This document shows positions 53,087 to 62,521 of a stretch of DNA of 64,000 nucleotides, piece after piece. A program made the position numbers and the translations under genes. The notes beneath the pieces were generated by a model. That model was not told where the DNA came from. It saw only the letters and a program-made list of their open reading frames with translations, and ran no database searches. Numbering within the stretch: the first letter of the stretch is position 1; every line of letters begins with the position of its first letter. The DNA lies in assembly GCF_003367235.1 (NCBI RefSeq), contig NZ_QRGP01000003.1:308298-372297 (forward strand), given 5' to 3'. The stretch is from Sphingorhabdus pulchriflava. Its GTDB lineage: Bacteria > Pseudomonadota > Alphaproteobacteria > Sphingomonadales > Sphingomonadaceae.

Positions 53087-54307
53087 ATGAGATTATCTTT
53101 GCGTGCCGCCTTGCTGGCGGGCGCGCTTATTGCCAGCAGCGGGGCGGCATTGGCCGAACCCGTAAGTCTGGCGCAGGCGCTAACCCAAGGGGCGGAACAA
53201 TCGCCGCGTATTGCAGAGGCAAAGGCGAAAGCTGCCGCCGCTGAAGCGCGGGCGCGGCAGGCCGGAGCCTCGCCCAATCCCGAACTCAGCGTTGAGGTTG
53301 AGAACTTCGCCGGAACCGGCGTATTCCAGGGGCTACGCAGCACCGAGACGACGCTTGCGATCAGCCAGCGGATCGAGCTGGGTGGCAAGCGGAGCGCCCG
53401 CGTCGCGGTCGCTTCGTCCGAACGCGATTTCGCCTTCCTCTCGTTCCGCGCAGCCGAGGCCGATCTTGCACGCGATATTCGCATTGCCCATGCCGAGCTG
53501 CGCGCCGCCGAGGATCGCGCCGTGCTGGCGCGCGAAAATGTCGGCCAGGCCCGCGAATTGGCGCGCACGGCGAGAGTGCTGGTCGAGGCCGGACGCGATC
53601 CGCCATTGCGTCAGCTCCGCGCCGAGGCCGGGCTGGCCGAAGCACAGGCCGAGGAAGCCCGCGCCTTTGGCGAATTGCTCGCCGCGCGTCGCTTGCTGGC
53701 CGACCTGATCGGCAGCGACGATCCAGAACTGTCCGCGACGCCGATTTACGACGAAGCCGCACCCGGCGCATTGCCACCAGCAACGCCATCGCTTGACGAG
53801 CAGCTTGCCGCAGCGGAGCGCGATGCGGCACAAGCGCGCATCAGGGTAGCGCGCGCCGAGGCGGTGCCCGATGTTACCGCGAGCGGCGGTGTCCGGCGGA
53901 TCAATGACGGGCGCGAGACGGCATTCGTTGCTGGCTTTTCAATTCCGTTACCCGTGCGCAACCGCAATCGTGGCGGGATCGAAGCGGCGCAGTCGGACGC
54001 GCTCGCTGGCGAAGCCGCGCTTCTTCAAGCTCGGCTCAATGCTCGCCGTGCGCAGCATGATGCGCGGATGTTGCTTGGGGCCGCCGATGCGCGGGTCGAG
54101 GCGCTGTCCGGGCCATCGCTGGCGCAGGCCGAGGAAGCCGTGCGGCTCGCCCGCATCGGCTACGGCGCGGGCAAGTTCAGCCTGCTCGAACTGCTCGACG
54201 CGCAAGCCGCGCTCACCACCGCCAAAACCGCGCTCATCGAGGCCCGCCTCGACCGCGCCCGTGCGCTCGCCGCACTGATCCGCGCCAATGTGCGCGCAGG
54301 GGATTGA
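53087..54307 (+). CDS. czcC: RND efflux outer membrane factor
   Basis: 406 residues, signal peptide (cleavage near AALAEP), two TolC-type repeats (AAEARARQAGASPNPELSVE, GKFSLLELLDAQAALTTA). It is the outer membrane channel of the czcCBA export pump that moves Zn/Cd/Co (or Cu/Ag) out of the periplasm. The gene order C-B-A with gaps of 3 and 1 bases is standard. Confidence 0.9.
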   Translation: MRLSLRAALLAGALIASSGAALAEPVSLAQALTQGAEQSPRIAEAKAKAAAAEARARQAGASPNPELSVEVENFAGTGVFQGLRSTETTLAISQRIELGGKRSARVAVASSERDFAFLSFRAAEADLARDIRIAHAELRAAEDRAVLARENVGQARELARTARVLVEAGRDPPLRQLRAEAGLAEAQAEEARAFGELLAARRLLADLIGSDDPELSATPIYDEAAPGALPPATPSLDEQLAAAERDAAQARIRVARAEAVPDVTASGGVRRINDGRETAFVAGFSIPLPVRNRNRGGIEAAQSDALAGEAALLQARLNARRAQHDARMLLGAADARVEALSGPSLAQAEEAVRLARIGYGAGKFSLLELLDAQAALTTAKTALIEARLDRARALAALIRANVRAGD

Positions 54308-54310
54308 TCC

Positions 54311-55495
54311 ATGACCGACGACACCAACAAAACAAAACTGATCGCGGGAGTTGCGATTGCGGCTCTCGTGCTGGGCGGAGGCGGCGTGATGCTGGGCCGC
54401 ACCCTGTTCGCTCCAACCGCCGCGACAGCGCCCGTAGCGGGAGCCGAGCATGGCGAAGAAGAAAAGGAGGAAGGCCACGTCGAAGGCCTGATCGAAATGG
54501 ATGCTGCGCGAGCCAAGGCAGCCGGCATTGTGACCGAAGTCACTCAGGCTGGGGGGCTTGGTTCCGAAATCATCGCGCAAGGCGTGGTTGCGGCGGCACC
54601 TGATGGCGAAGCGGTGCTTACGGCCCGCGCGGATGGAGCCGTCACTCGGATTACCAAACGCCTAGGCGACAGTGTCGCTGCCGGTGAAACGATTGCCTAT
54701 CTCGAAAGCCGCGATGCTTCGATGATTGCGGCAGAGCGCAGCACCGCCAATGCGCGGGCCATCGCCGCGCGTTCGGCCTATGTCCGCGAAAAGCGCCTGT
54801 TCGATGCCCGAGTGACCGCGAGGCAGGACCTGGAGGCGGCGCAAGCCGTGCTGGCCGAAGCCGAAGCCGAAGTACGGCGCACCCAGTCGGCCGCAAGTGC
54901 TGCCAGGATTTCCGGCGACGGACGCTTTCTGGCGGTGACCAGCTTGATTTCCGGCCGGATCACTAAATCCGATGCGACGCTGGGCAGCTATGTCACCGCT
55001 GGCGCGGAACTGTTCCGCGTCTCAGATCCCCGCAAGATCCAGATCAATGCCTCGGTCCTACCCGCCGACGCCCGCCGCATCCGGGCGGGAGACCGCGCCG
55101 TGATCGAACTGCTTGGCGGCGAAACGGTGAATGCCACTGTGCGGTCGGCGACTCCGAGTCTCGATCCCGAGAGCAAGACAGCAACCATCGTCCTTGCGCC
55201 CGAGGGCGTGGGCCAGTTGACCCCGGGCCAAGGTTTGCGAGTTCGCATTGTGCCAGCAGGAGCGGCTCCGACCTCGATGATAAGCCTACCCGAAGAAGCG
55301 GTGCAAACCGTAGAGGGCAAGGAAGTCGTCTTCGTCCAGACTGCCAAGGGTTTTCAGGCAACGACGGTTGTGACCGGCCAGCGTGGCGGTGGCAGGATAG
55401 AGATCATTGACGGATTGAAACCCGGTGTGGTCGTTGCGACCAAGGGTGCCTTCCTCCTCAAAGCCGAAATCGGCAAGGGCGAGGCGGAGCATTGA
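54311..55495 (+). CDS. czcB: RND efflux periplasmic adaptor
   Basis: 394 residues: N-terminal membrane anchor at about 8-30, then a His/Glu-rich stretch (EHGEEEKEEGHVEG) that may capture metal, a lipoyl hairpin (VLTARADGAVTRITKRLGDS), barrel and membrane-proximal domains (FRVSDPRKIQINASVLPADA, VEGKEVVFVQTAKG). It bridges CzcA and CzcC. Confidence 0.92.
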   Translation: MTDDTNKTKLIAGVAIAALVLGGGGVMLGRTLFAPTAATAPVAGAEHGEEEKEEGHVEGLIEMDAARAKAAGIVTEVTQAGGLGSEIIAQGVVAAAPDGEAVLTARADGAVTRITKRLGDSVAAGETIAYLESRDASMIAAERSTANARAIAARSAYVREKRLFDARVTARQDLEAAQAVLAEAEAEVRRTQSAASAARISGDGRFLAVTSLISGRITKSDATLGSYVTAGAELFRVSDPRKIQINASVLPADARRIRAGDRAVIELLGGETVNATVRSATPSLDPESKTATIVLAPEGVGQLTPGQGLRVRIVPAGAAPTSMISLPEEAVQTVEGKEVVFVQTAKGFQATTVVTGQRGGGRIEIIDGLKPGVVVATKGAFLLKAEIGKGEAEH

Positions 55496-55496
55496 G

Positions 55497-58400
55497 ATGA
55501 TCGAAAAACTTCTTGATGCGGCAATCCGCTTTCGCTGGGGCGTGGTCATCCTCACCCTGATCATTTCCGCTTACGGCCTGAACGAGTTGATGAAGCTGCC
55601 CATTGATGCGGTGCCGGACATCACCAACAAGCAAGTGCAGATCAACACGATCGAGCCGAATCTGGGGCCGCTAGACATCGAGCGATTAGTCACATTCCCG
55701 ATCGAGACAGCGATGGCGGGGATTCCCGGCCTTGAAAGTTCGCGCTCGATCTCGCGAAACGGTTTCAGCCAAGTCACGGTGATATTCGAGGACCATACCG
55801 ATCTCTATTTTGCCCGGCAGCAAGTTGCCGAGCGATTGAACCAGGCCAAGGGGGCATTGCCCGCAGACGCGGAGCCGCAGATGGGGCCGGTATCGACCGG
55901 CCTTGGCGAAGTGTTGATGTATGTGGTCGATTTCGAGAAGCCCGGCACCAAGGAGGCGCCCCGGATTGCCGGAAAGCCGGGGCCGCAACCCGACGGGTCG
56001 TTTATGACACCTTCAGGTGAAGTCCTTACCGACGACGTGGCCAAGCTCGGCTATCTCAGAACGGTGCAGGATTGGGTGATCCGCCCGCAATTGAAAACGG
56101 TTTCGGGCATCGCCGGTATCGACAGCATCGGCGGCTTTGAGAAGCAGTTTGTCGTTCAGCCCGATGCCTCGAAAATGGCGACCTACGGCATTTCCTTTTC
56201 CGAACTGGCCGAAGCCTTGGAAAAGGCGAATATCTCGGTCGGTGCAAACTTTGTCGAACGCGGCGGCGAGGCATTTCTGGTCCGCGCCGATGGCCGCATC
56301 CGCACGGTGGATGAAATCGGACGTGCCGCGGTCGCCAGTCGTGGCGGCGTGCCCGTCACTGTCCGCGATGTCGCTAATGTCAAAGTTGGTGGCGAGCTGC
56401 GCACCGGTTCGGCCTCACAGAACGGCCATGAAATTGTCATTGGCACCGCGCTCATGTTGGCGGGCGGCAATAGCCGGATCGTCGCCTCCGACGTTGCCGA
56501 GCGTCTGGACGAAGTGACCAAATCGCTTCCGCCCGGAATCACGGTCAAAACCGTTCTCGACCGATCTGAGTTGGTCGATGCAACGATTGGCACGGTCGAG
56601 AAGAACCTCATCGAAGGGGCCTTATTGGTCGCCGTCGTGCTGTTCTGGCTCTTGGGCAATTTCCGCGCCGCGCTGATCGCGACTTTGGTTATCCCGATCT
56701 CGTTCCTTGTCATGGGAACCGGGATGAATCTCACCGGCACGTCGGGCAATCTGATGAGCCTTGGCGCGCTCGATTTCGGGCTGATCGTCGATGGCTCGAT
56801 CATCATCATCGAGAACTGCTTACGACGGCTAGCCGAGCGACAGCACCACGAAGGCCGCTTGCTTACGCTGACCGAGCGACTGCACGAAGTGTTCGAGGCA
56901 TCGCGCGAGATGGTCAAGCCGACCTTATATGGTCAGGCCATCATTTTCCTCGTCTTCGTGCCTTTGCTCACCTTCACTGGTGTTGAGGGCAAAACTTTCT
57001 CGCCGATGGCGATTACCGTCATGCTTGCGCTTGGCGGCGCGTTCATCGCCTCGCTAACCTTCGTCCCCGCCATGATCGCACTGCTCATTCGTGGCGAGGT
57101 TGCAGAGAAGGAAGTGAAGGCAATCGCCTGGACGAAGGAACGCTATGAGCCTGTCCTCAAGCGCGTCATCGAGCGGCCTTGGCCGTGGATCGGCGCAGGG
57201 GGAGGCACCTTTGCTGCCGCCATCTTTGTGTTCACCTTCCTGGGGAGCGAGTTCATCCCGGTGCTGGGCGAGGGCAATCTTGCGATGCAGGCGCTGCGGA
57301 TTCCCTCGACATCGCTCAACACCTCGCAGGCCATGCAGTTGAAGGTGGAAAAAGCCGTGGCATCGCTGCCCGAGGTGGTTCTGATCTATTCCAAAACCGG
57401 GACAGCGGAAGTCGCGAGTGACCCAATGCCGCCCAATGCCTCGGACACTTTCATCATCCTGAAACCGCGTGACCAATGGCCCGATGGCGTCGAAACCAAG
57501 GAAGACGTTATCGAGCGGGTGGAAAACAAGCTCAAGCCGCTGGTCGGCAATGCCTTCGAAATCAGCCAGCCCATCCAGTTGCGTTTCAACGAATTGATTG
57601 CGGGCGTCAGGGGCGACATTGCGATCAAGCTCTACGGCGACAATCTCGACGAGATGGGCCGCATCGCCCAGCAGGTCGCGGGTGTCCTGAACACCGTTCC
57701 GGGCGCAGCCGATGTCAAAGTCGAGCAGACGGCCGGCTTTCCCGTCCTCGATGTCAAGTTCGACCGTGACGCCATCGCGCGCTACGGGCTGACATTGCAG
57801 GACGTCAGCGACACCGTTGCCGCTGCCCTTGGCGGACGTGAAGCGGGCATCGTGTTCGAGGGCGATCGTCGCTACGATATTGTAGTTCGCCTCGCCAATA
57901 CGACGCGAGACGACCTCGACGCGGTTGGAGCCCTTCCGGTGCTTCTGCCGGGTGAAGGTGGTGCGCGTGCTTCGGTTCCCTTGCGCGAACTGGCGCAGTT
58001 CGGCTTTTCCGAAGGACTCAACCAGGTCAGCCGTGAGAACGGCAAGCGGCGCGTCGTGGTGCAAGCCAATGTGCGCGGCAACGATCTGGGATCGTTCGTC
58101 GCCGAGGCCCAGCAAAAGGTCGCGGCTCAGGTCAAACTGCCGAGCGGCAGCTTCATCGAATGGGGCGGTCAGTTCGAGAACCTGCAAGCCGCTTCGGCGC
58201 GTTTGTCGGTGGTGATCCCGATCATCTTCGCTGCGATCTTCGGCATCCTGTTCATGGCGCTCGGAGGGGTGCGACAGGCGATTGCGGTCTATTCCGCGAT
58301 CCCGCTGGCATTGGCTGGCGGCGTGTTCTCACTGCTGCTGACAGGTCTTCCGTTCTCGGTGTCCGCCGCTGTTGGTTTCATCGTGCTGTCCGGTGTGACG

Positions 58401-58778
58401 GTCCTTAACGGCCTTGTCGTGATGTCGAGCATCAACCAGCGGATTGACGCTGGCAAGCCGGTGGACGCCGCCATCGCCGAAGGGACGATGGAGCGCGTTC
58501 GGGCGGTTCTGATGACAGGGATCGTTCCGGCCATCGGTTTCGTCCCGATGGCGCTGGCAACCGGAACGGGTGCAGAGGTGCAAAAGCCACTCGCGATCGT
58601 CGTGATCGGCGGTCTGATTACCTCGACGTTGCTCACCCTTTTCGTGCTTCCCGCGATCAGCCATTTGCTGCTGCGCGGACGGCACGGGCGTCATGTAGCG
58701 GGCGATTACAGCGATGTGACGACGCTTGGCGAAAGGGTGGTCTTGGATAGCGACGATTCAACGGGGGAAGCACGATGA
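55497..58778 (+). CDS. czcA: heavy-metal RND efflux permease
   Basis: 1093 residues, twelve membrane helices and two large periplasmic loops as in HME-RND pumps. Helix 4 has LDFGLIVDGSIIIIENC, the D-D-E pattern of the Zn/Co/Cd (HME1-like) group rather than the Cu/Ag pattern. Start is ATG 55497, behind the czcB stop; a longer reading lies in czcB. It exports metal by proton antiport. It overlaps czcD by 4 bases. Confidence 0.95.
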   Translation: MIEKLLDAAIRFRWGVVILTLIISAYGLNELMKLPIDAVPDITNKQVQINTIEPNLGPLDIERLVTFPIETAMAGIPGLESSRSISRNGFSQVTVIFEDHTDLYFARQQVAERLNQAKGALPADAEPQMGPVSTGLGEVLMYVVDFEKPGTKEAPRIAGKPGPQPDGSFMTPSGEVLTDDVAKLGYLRTVQDWVIRPQLKTVSGIAGIDSIGGFEKQFVVQPDASKMATYGISFSELAEALEKANISVGANFVERGGEAFLVRADGRIRTVDEIGRAAVASRGGVPVTVRDVANVKVGGELRTGSASQNGHEIVIGTALMLAGGNSRIVASDVAERLDEVTKSLPPGITVKTVLDRSELVDATIGTVEKNLIEGALLVAVVLFWLLGNFRAALIATLVIPISFLVMGTGMNLTGTSGNLMSLGALDFGLIVDGSIIIIENCLRRLAERQHHEGRLLTLTERLHEVFEASREMVKPTLYGQAIIFLVFVPLLTFTGVEGKTFSPMAITVMLALGGAFIASLTFVPAMIALLIRGEVAEKEVKAIAWTKERYEPVLKRVIERPWPWIGAGGGTFAAAIFVFTFLGSEFIPVLGEGNLAMQALRIPSTSLNTSQAMQLKVEKAVASLPEVVLIYSKTGTAEVASDPMPPNASDTFIILKPRDQWPDGVETKEDVIERVENKLKPLVGNAFEISQPIQLRFNELIAGVRGDIAIKLYGDNLDEMGRIAQQVAGVLNTVPGAADVKVEQTAGFPVLDVKFDRDAIARYGLTLQDVSDTVAAALGGREAGIVFEGDRRYDIVVRLANTTRDDLDAVGALPVLLPGEGGARASVPLRELAQFGFSEGLNQVSRENGKRRVVVQANVRGNDLGSFVAEAQQKVAAQVKLPSGSFIEWGGQFENLQAASARLSVVIPIIFAAIFGILFMALGGVRQAIAVYSAIPLALAGGVFSLLLTGLPFSVSAAVGFIVLSGVTVLNGLVVMSSINQRIDAGKPVDAAIAEGTMERVRAVLMTGIVPAIGFVPMALATGTGAEVQKPLAIVVIGGLITSTLLTLFVLPAISHLLLRGRHGRHVAGDYSDVTTLGERVVLDSDDSTGEAR

Positions 58779-59710
58779 GCGAGGCACATAACCACGGCGC
58801 GGACGTGCCGGAGACCGGCGGACATAGCGGTCACAATCACGGAGCCGGAGCTAGCACCAAGCGACTCGCAATAGCACTCGCGCTTACCACGCTCTTCCTG
58901 ATTGCGGAGTTGGTTGGGGCGTTCGTGTTCGACAGCCTCGCGCTGTTGTCTGACGCAGCGCATATGTTCACCGACAGCGCCGCGCTTGCTATCGCGCTGG
59001 CGGCGGTCAAAATCGGCCAGCGTCCGCCAGACGACCAGCGCACCTTTGGCTACCGCCGATTTGAGATCCTCGCCGCAGCGTTCAACGCGATACTGCTGTT
59101 CGCAGTCGCGGGCTATGTGCTGTTCGAGGGCATTGGGCGCTTTTTCGAGCCGAGGCCGGTCGAATCTGTGGGAATGCTGATCGTCGCCAGCATCGGTCTG
59201 ATCGTGAATCTGATTTCGATGCGAATCCTGAGCGGTGGCAAGGACGACAGCCTCAACGTCAAGGGTGCCTATCTCGAAGTCTGGGCCGATATGCTCGGCT
59301 CGCTGGGCGTGATCGGAGCGGCGATTGCGATCTACTTCACCAAGCTCAACTGGATCGACCCCATCGTCGCCATCGCCATCGGCCTGTGGGTGCTGCCGCG
59401 CACCTGGACGCTCTTGAGCGACACGACCCATATCCTCTTGCAAGGCGTTCCACGCGGTTTCGATTTGAAAGCCATTCGCGCAGCAATGGGAGAGGTCGCT
59501 GGCGTGACCGGCGTTCACGACCTGCATCTCTGGTCGGTGGCGGGAGACGATGCTAGCCTGACGGCGCACGTCGCTGTTGCGGATGGAGGCAACGCTGAAA
59601 CCGTCCGCCGCACGCTGACCGAAATGCTCGAAACGCGGTTTGCAATCCACCACGCGACAATCCAGACCGAGACCGAACCATGCGGGGATGAGGAGAGCTT
59701 GCACAGGTGA
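58775..59710 (+). CDS. czcD: cation diffusion facilitator
   Basis: 311 residues, His-rich N-terminus (NHGADVPETGGHSGHNHG), six membrane helices with SDAAHMFTDSAALAIAL in helix 2 and EVWADMLGSLGVI in helix 5, and a C-terminal cytoplasmic domain (GVHDLHLWSVAGDDASLTAH). CzcD exports Zn/Cd/Co to the periplasm, where CzcCBA takes over. Helix 5 has Glu where many zinc CDFs have His. It ends 48 bases before the convergent relaxase gene. Confidence 0.93.
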   Translation: MSEAHNHGADVPETGGHSGHNHGAGASTKRLAIALALTTLFLIAELVGAFVFDSLALLSDAAHMFTDSAALAIALAAVKIGQRPPDDQRTFGYRRFEILAAAFNAILLFAVAGYVLFEGIGRFFEPRPVESVGMLIVASIGLIVNLISMRILSGGKDDSLNVKGAYLEVWADMLGSLGVIGAAIAIYFTKLNWIDPIVAIAIGLWVLPRTWTLLSDTTHILLQGVPRGFDLKAIRAAMGEVAGVTGVHDLHLWSVAGDDASLTAHVAVADGGNAETVRRTLTEMLETRFAIHHATIQTETEPCGDEESLHR

Positions 59711-59758
59711 GCTTATGCTGATCTGGGCTGGCCGAACGGTTGAATCTACACGATCCAG

Positions 59759-60814
59759 TCAGCGGCTTCGTCCGTCGTCAGGAGGTTTTATGTCGTTTGA
59801 CCGGCTGACTTCTGACGAAGGCATTGCACGGTTCAACAGCTTTGCATGGTGTGCCGCAAAAACTTCGGGCGTGGCATTCATACCCTGATGCTTGTCGAGG
59901 AAGGCGCGCACATCGCTGGCAAGCTCCCGGTCTTCGGCTTGCCCGGTGGCGTCCAGCGCCGACGCGGTTTGTTCATAAGCGCGGCGTATCTCCTGCCAGC
60001 GGAATGTGCCGGCTGCGATGAACGGCGGTAATTGATCCTGGCCCCTTGCGACTGCAATGGCTTGCTCGTTGGTGCGGCGGTCGGATTGGGCAATCTGCCG
60101 GCTCCCTTCGGTTCGCAGCCTCGCCCGCAATTTGACCAGAGCCATGCTCGATCCGGCGATGCCCTGTCCGCGAGCGCGTCGCGGTGTTGCTTCTGCTGCT
60201 ACTCCCCGCGCTCGCAACTCACGGGCGAAGCGTTCGCGGAAACGATTGAGCTGAACCGGACGGGGATTGAAGCGGGTTCGATCCAGCCCCTCGGCCTGCA
60301 CCGTCAGATGGACATGGGGGCGCGGCGTGTCGGTGTGGAGCGCCAGGACATAATCGTGATTGTCGCTCAGCTCCGAATGGGCTAGCGCCCGAACGGCACC
60401 CAGCACCTTTTCAGGGTCGGTTCCTGCGGGCATCGAGAAGATCAGTGACACCGACGACACCGTAGGCCGCGAACGCCATTGCAGCGTGTCGCTCCACTCC
60501 GCCGCGCGTTCGCCGATGTCCTCCTTGGTCGTAAGGATTTCGCCGTCGCGGGTTTCGATCCCAAGCTCGCCCTTGCGTCCGATATAGTCGAGATGGGCTT
60601 TGACATGGCGACCGCCGCGCTGGCGACCCGTGACCTTGACCACCACCTCGGGGGCCTTGCGGACGATCCGCGCCAGCTTGGCCCGTGCGGTCGAGCCAGT
60701 GGCAAAACCGTAGCTGGCATAGAGCGGGACGCGCGACGAATTGGCGGGGTCATGGATGTAGCGCACCCGGAAGGCGGGGCGCGTCGCTTCCCACAGGGCG
60801 GATTCCAGACCCAT
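59759..60814 (-). CDS. conjugative relaxase, MOBP-type
   Basis: 351 residues. The metal site HTDTPRPHVHL (His160, 167, 169) is motif III of MOBP relaxases, and the upstream HVKAHLDYIGRKG (Tyr77) is a candidate nicking-tyrosine region. The C-terminal part (about 200-351) is basic and helical. The relaxase cuts oriT, stays bound to the 5' end and is led into the T4SS. It is shorter than RP4 TraI, with no helicase or primase part. It shares one base with mobC (TGATG). Confidence 0.88.
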   Translation of the reverse strand: MGLESALWEATRPAFRVRYIHDPANSSRVPLYASYGFATGSTARAKLARIVRKAPEVVVKVTGRQRGGRHVKAHLDYIGRKGELGIETRDGEILTTKEDIGERAAEWSDTLQWRSRPTVSSVSLIFSMPAGTDPEKVLGAVRALAHSELSDNHDYVLALHTDTPRPHVHLTVQAEGLDRTRFNPRPVQLNRFRERFARELRARGVAAEATPRRARGQGIAGSSMALVKLRARLRTEGSRQIAQSDRRTNEQAIAVARGQDQLPPFIAAGTFRWQEIRRAYEQTASALDATGQAEDRELASDVRAFLDKHQGMNATPEVFAAHHAKLLNRAMPSSEVSRSNDIKPPDDGRSR

Positions 60815-61368
60815 CAGTCCGGCACTGTCCAGTAGCTAACATCGCCGCGCATGGCATCGCCAACGGCTGTCACCTGCTCGGAGATTTCCATACGCATGTC
60901 GGCGATCCGTCGCAGCTCGGGTTCGATCTGCTTGTCGCCGGTTTCAAGCATCGAGGCATTAGCAGCCTTCATCGCCTGATTGAGATTGCGGCCGATACGC
61001 AGCAACTGCATTCTGATCGGTGCGAGTTCGGCCAGCAGCCCGTCATCGACCCGTGATTTCAATGCGAGGTGGCGGCGCACCAATGCTTTGATCCACCCGG
61101 CGCGATCAGTCGAACGCTGCGCCGCCCGAACCTCGATCACGGCAATCTCGACATCGGTAAACCGGAGTGAAACGCGATTGCGCGACGCGCCCTCCGGGCG
61201 GTCAATGAGAGGCCGCTGATCGCACTCTTGCAATGTCCGTTCGATCATCTGCCGCACCATCGCGCTGCGTCCGCCACGCCCGACCGCCACCCTGTCGAAC
61301 GCAGCGAGCGCATCGGCGTCGAGCCGGATGCTGAGCATCGCCGTGTTCGCAAAGTGATTTGTCGCCAT
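60814..61368 (-). CDS. MobC-like relaxosome protein
   Basis: 184 residues. The N-terminus MLSIRLDADALAAFDRVAVG resembles a ribbon-helix-helix DNA-binding fold; the middle (SLRFTDVEIAVIEVRAAQRS, LLRIGRNLNQAMKAAN) is the MobC/TraJ pattern. It would bind oriT and position the relaxase. It is the first gene of the mob pair and faces away from the candidate oriT just upstream. Confidence 0.85.
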   Translation of the reverse strand: MATNHFANTAMLSIRLDADALAAFDRVAVGRGGRSAMVRQMIERTLQECDQRPLIDRPEGASRNRVSLRFTDVEIAVIEVRAAQRSTDRAGWIKALVRRHLALKSRVDDGLLAELAPIRMQLLRIGRNLNQAMKAANASMLETGDKQIEPELRRIADMRMEISEQVTAVGDAMRGDVSYWTVPD

Positions 61369-61399
61369 CAGACATGCCCGCGTAAAACAAGGGCAATGT

Positions 61400-61447
61400 A
61401 TGACAACACGCGCCGCTAGGCATATCCTGCATTAAAGACAAATCAGA
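61400..61447 (+). other. candidate oriT with MOBP nick core
   Basis: CATATCCTGC at 61421-61430 contains ATCCTG|C, the nick core shared by RP4 and Ti-type (MOBP) origins; cutting would be after G61429. It lies 53 bases from the mobC start in the 163-base gap, beside a long inverted repeat, as expected for an origin next to its relaxosome genes. The exact limits are not known. Confidence 0.6.
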
Positions 61448-61526
61448 CAAACCCCCTAAGACAAGCGCACCCAAAGCGGGTTTCAACTTCTGACAATAAG
61501 GAGCTTTGGGTGCGCTTGGGGGTTTG
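61448..61526. repeat. long inverted repeat beside the oriT candidate
   Basis: Left arm CAAACCCCC plus AAGCGCACCCAAAGC (61448-61456, 61463-61477), right arm GCTTTGGGTGCGCTT plus GGGGGTTTG (61503-61526). The 24 paired bases are perfect except for a 6-base bulge (TAAGAC) in the left arm. It could be part of oriT or a terminator for the DUF1289 gene. Confidence 0.7.
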
Positions 61527-61531
61527 AAGTT

Positions 61532-61735
61532 TCAGGCAGGATGGGAAGCAAGAGTTCCCATGCGGGCCGAGGATCGCCGCACTATTTCGTGCTGACGGCT
61601 GGCGGTCGCGCTCCCCCATTCGGCGATCTCGCCAAGTGTGCGACTGCAGCCGGTGCAGACTTTGCCGCTGGAATCCAGTCGGCAAATCTCTTTGCAGGGC
61701 GAAGACGGGCGCGGAATTAATGCACCCTCAGCCAA
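61532..61735 (-). CDS. DUF1289 domain protein
   Basis: 67 residues with the four-Cys pattern SPCKEICRLDSSGKVC and TGCSRTLGEIAEW, a small zinc or iron-sulfur binding fold of the DUF1289 family (unknown function). It is often found as a short stand-alone gene in proteobacteria and on mobile elements. It ends 6 bases before the inverted repeat. Confidence 0.85.
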   Translation of the reverse strand: MAEGALIPRPSSPCKEICRLDSSGKVCTGCSRTLGEIAEWGSATASRQHEIVRRSSARMGTLASHPA

Positions 61736-61783
61736 CCTGAGTCTTCTCGAAAAACGAGCAATAGCGCATCGAGCCCGTCACAC

Positions 61784-62521
61784 CTAAGTTTGGTTCCCCA
61801 TCTCGACCGAAGCGCAGTAGGCGACGAATGCGTTTTCTGCGTCCTGTGAGGGATTGCTAGTGAGGAAGGCATTGACCCGGTCGTCCCTGACACTCGCCAT
61901 GCCGTGCGCCAAGTCACAGTTAAAAATGTCGATCATGTCCGCTGGTGGTCGGAGTTTGGCCGGACTGACGGCAAGTCCGTCTGCGGCAATCGCTCCCAAA
62001 ATAGTATTGTAGGCTTGCTGGAGTCCGGCCTCATCGTCCGATGAAAGAGAAATGTCGTCCACATACACGCCAACCTTGATACTCGCAGGAAGACCCAGCA
62101 GTTGCCCCCCAATGTCAGACGTAGCAATCACGAGGGAAGCCAAGATAGGTGACTGCACAAAGCCGTAGGGCAAGGCAAATCGCGGGTCGGCATACGGACT
62201 AACGACTGTCGACCATTGCGCGTAGAATCGAGCATTGCCGATCCCGATGCGGTCCAGCGCACTTTGCACCCGCCGTCGGGAAATGCTGTAGAAGAAATTG
62301 GAAATGTCGATGCGCGCGAAAAAGTGATTGTCGCGATGATGGTGCATAGCGGCGACATGGCCACCACGCCGCAGGTGGAAATAGATCGGGTCGAACGAGT
62401 AAGCGTCCTCGACCGCTTTCTTAACCTCATTTCCAATTCGACGGCCAATATTGGTTGGCACGAATACCGGCTTACCCTTGCGGAGATAGCTGTAGTCGAA
62501 ATTGGGGATTGCTACGGGCAT
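61784..62521 (-). CDS. compact reverse transcriptase
   Basis: 245 residues with the core RT motifs: FARIDISNFFYSI (Asp72), LPYGFVQSPILASLV (117-131), the catalytic YVDD (153-156) in VGVYVDDISLS, and DGLAVSPAKL as motif D. It has no maturase, endonuclease or thumb extension and no VTG-type end, so it is neither a group II intron protein nor a clear retron RT. Short stand-alone RTs of unknown (UG/Abi/DRT) groups often act in phage defence; that role here is inference. A small ORF overlaps its start, and the module looks more A/T-rich than the mob genes. Confidence 0.88.
   Translation of the reverse strand: MPVAIPNFDYSYLRKGKPVFVPTNIGRRIGNEVKKAVEDAYSFDPIYFHLRRGGHVAAMHHHRDNHFFARIDISNFFYSISRRRVQSALDRIGIGNARFYAQWSTVVSPYADPRFALPYGFVQSPILASLVIATSDIGGQLLGLPASIKVGVYVDDISLSSDDEAGLQQAYNTILGAIAADGLAVSPAKLRPPADMIDIFNCDLAHGMASVRDDRVNAFLTSNPSQDAENAFVAYCASVEMGNQT

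Noticed and set aside
61784..62521. Retron or group II intron reverse transcriptase
   Set aside because: No VTG/NAxxH-type retron features, no maturase or endonuclease part, and no intron domain V-like structure or msr/msd pair recognised nearby.
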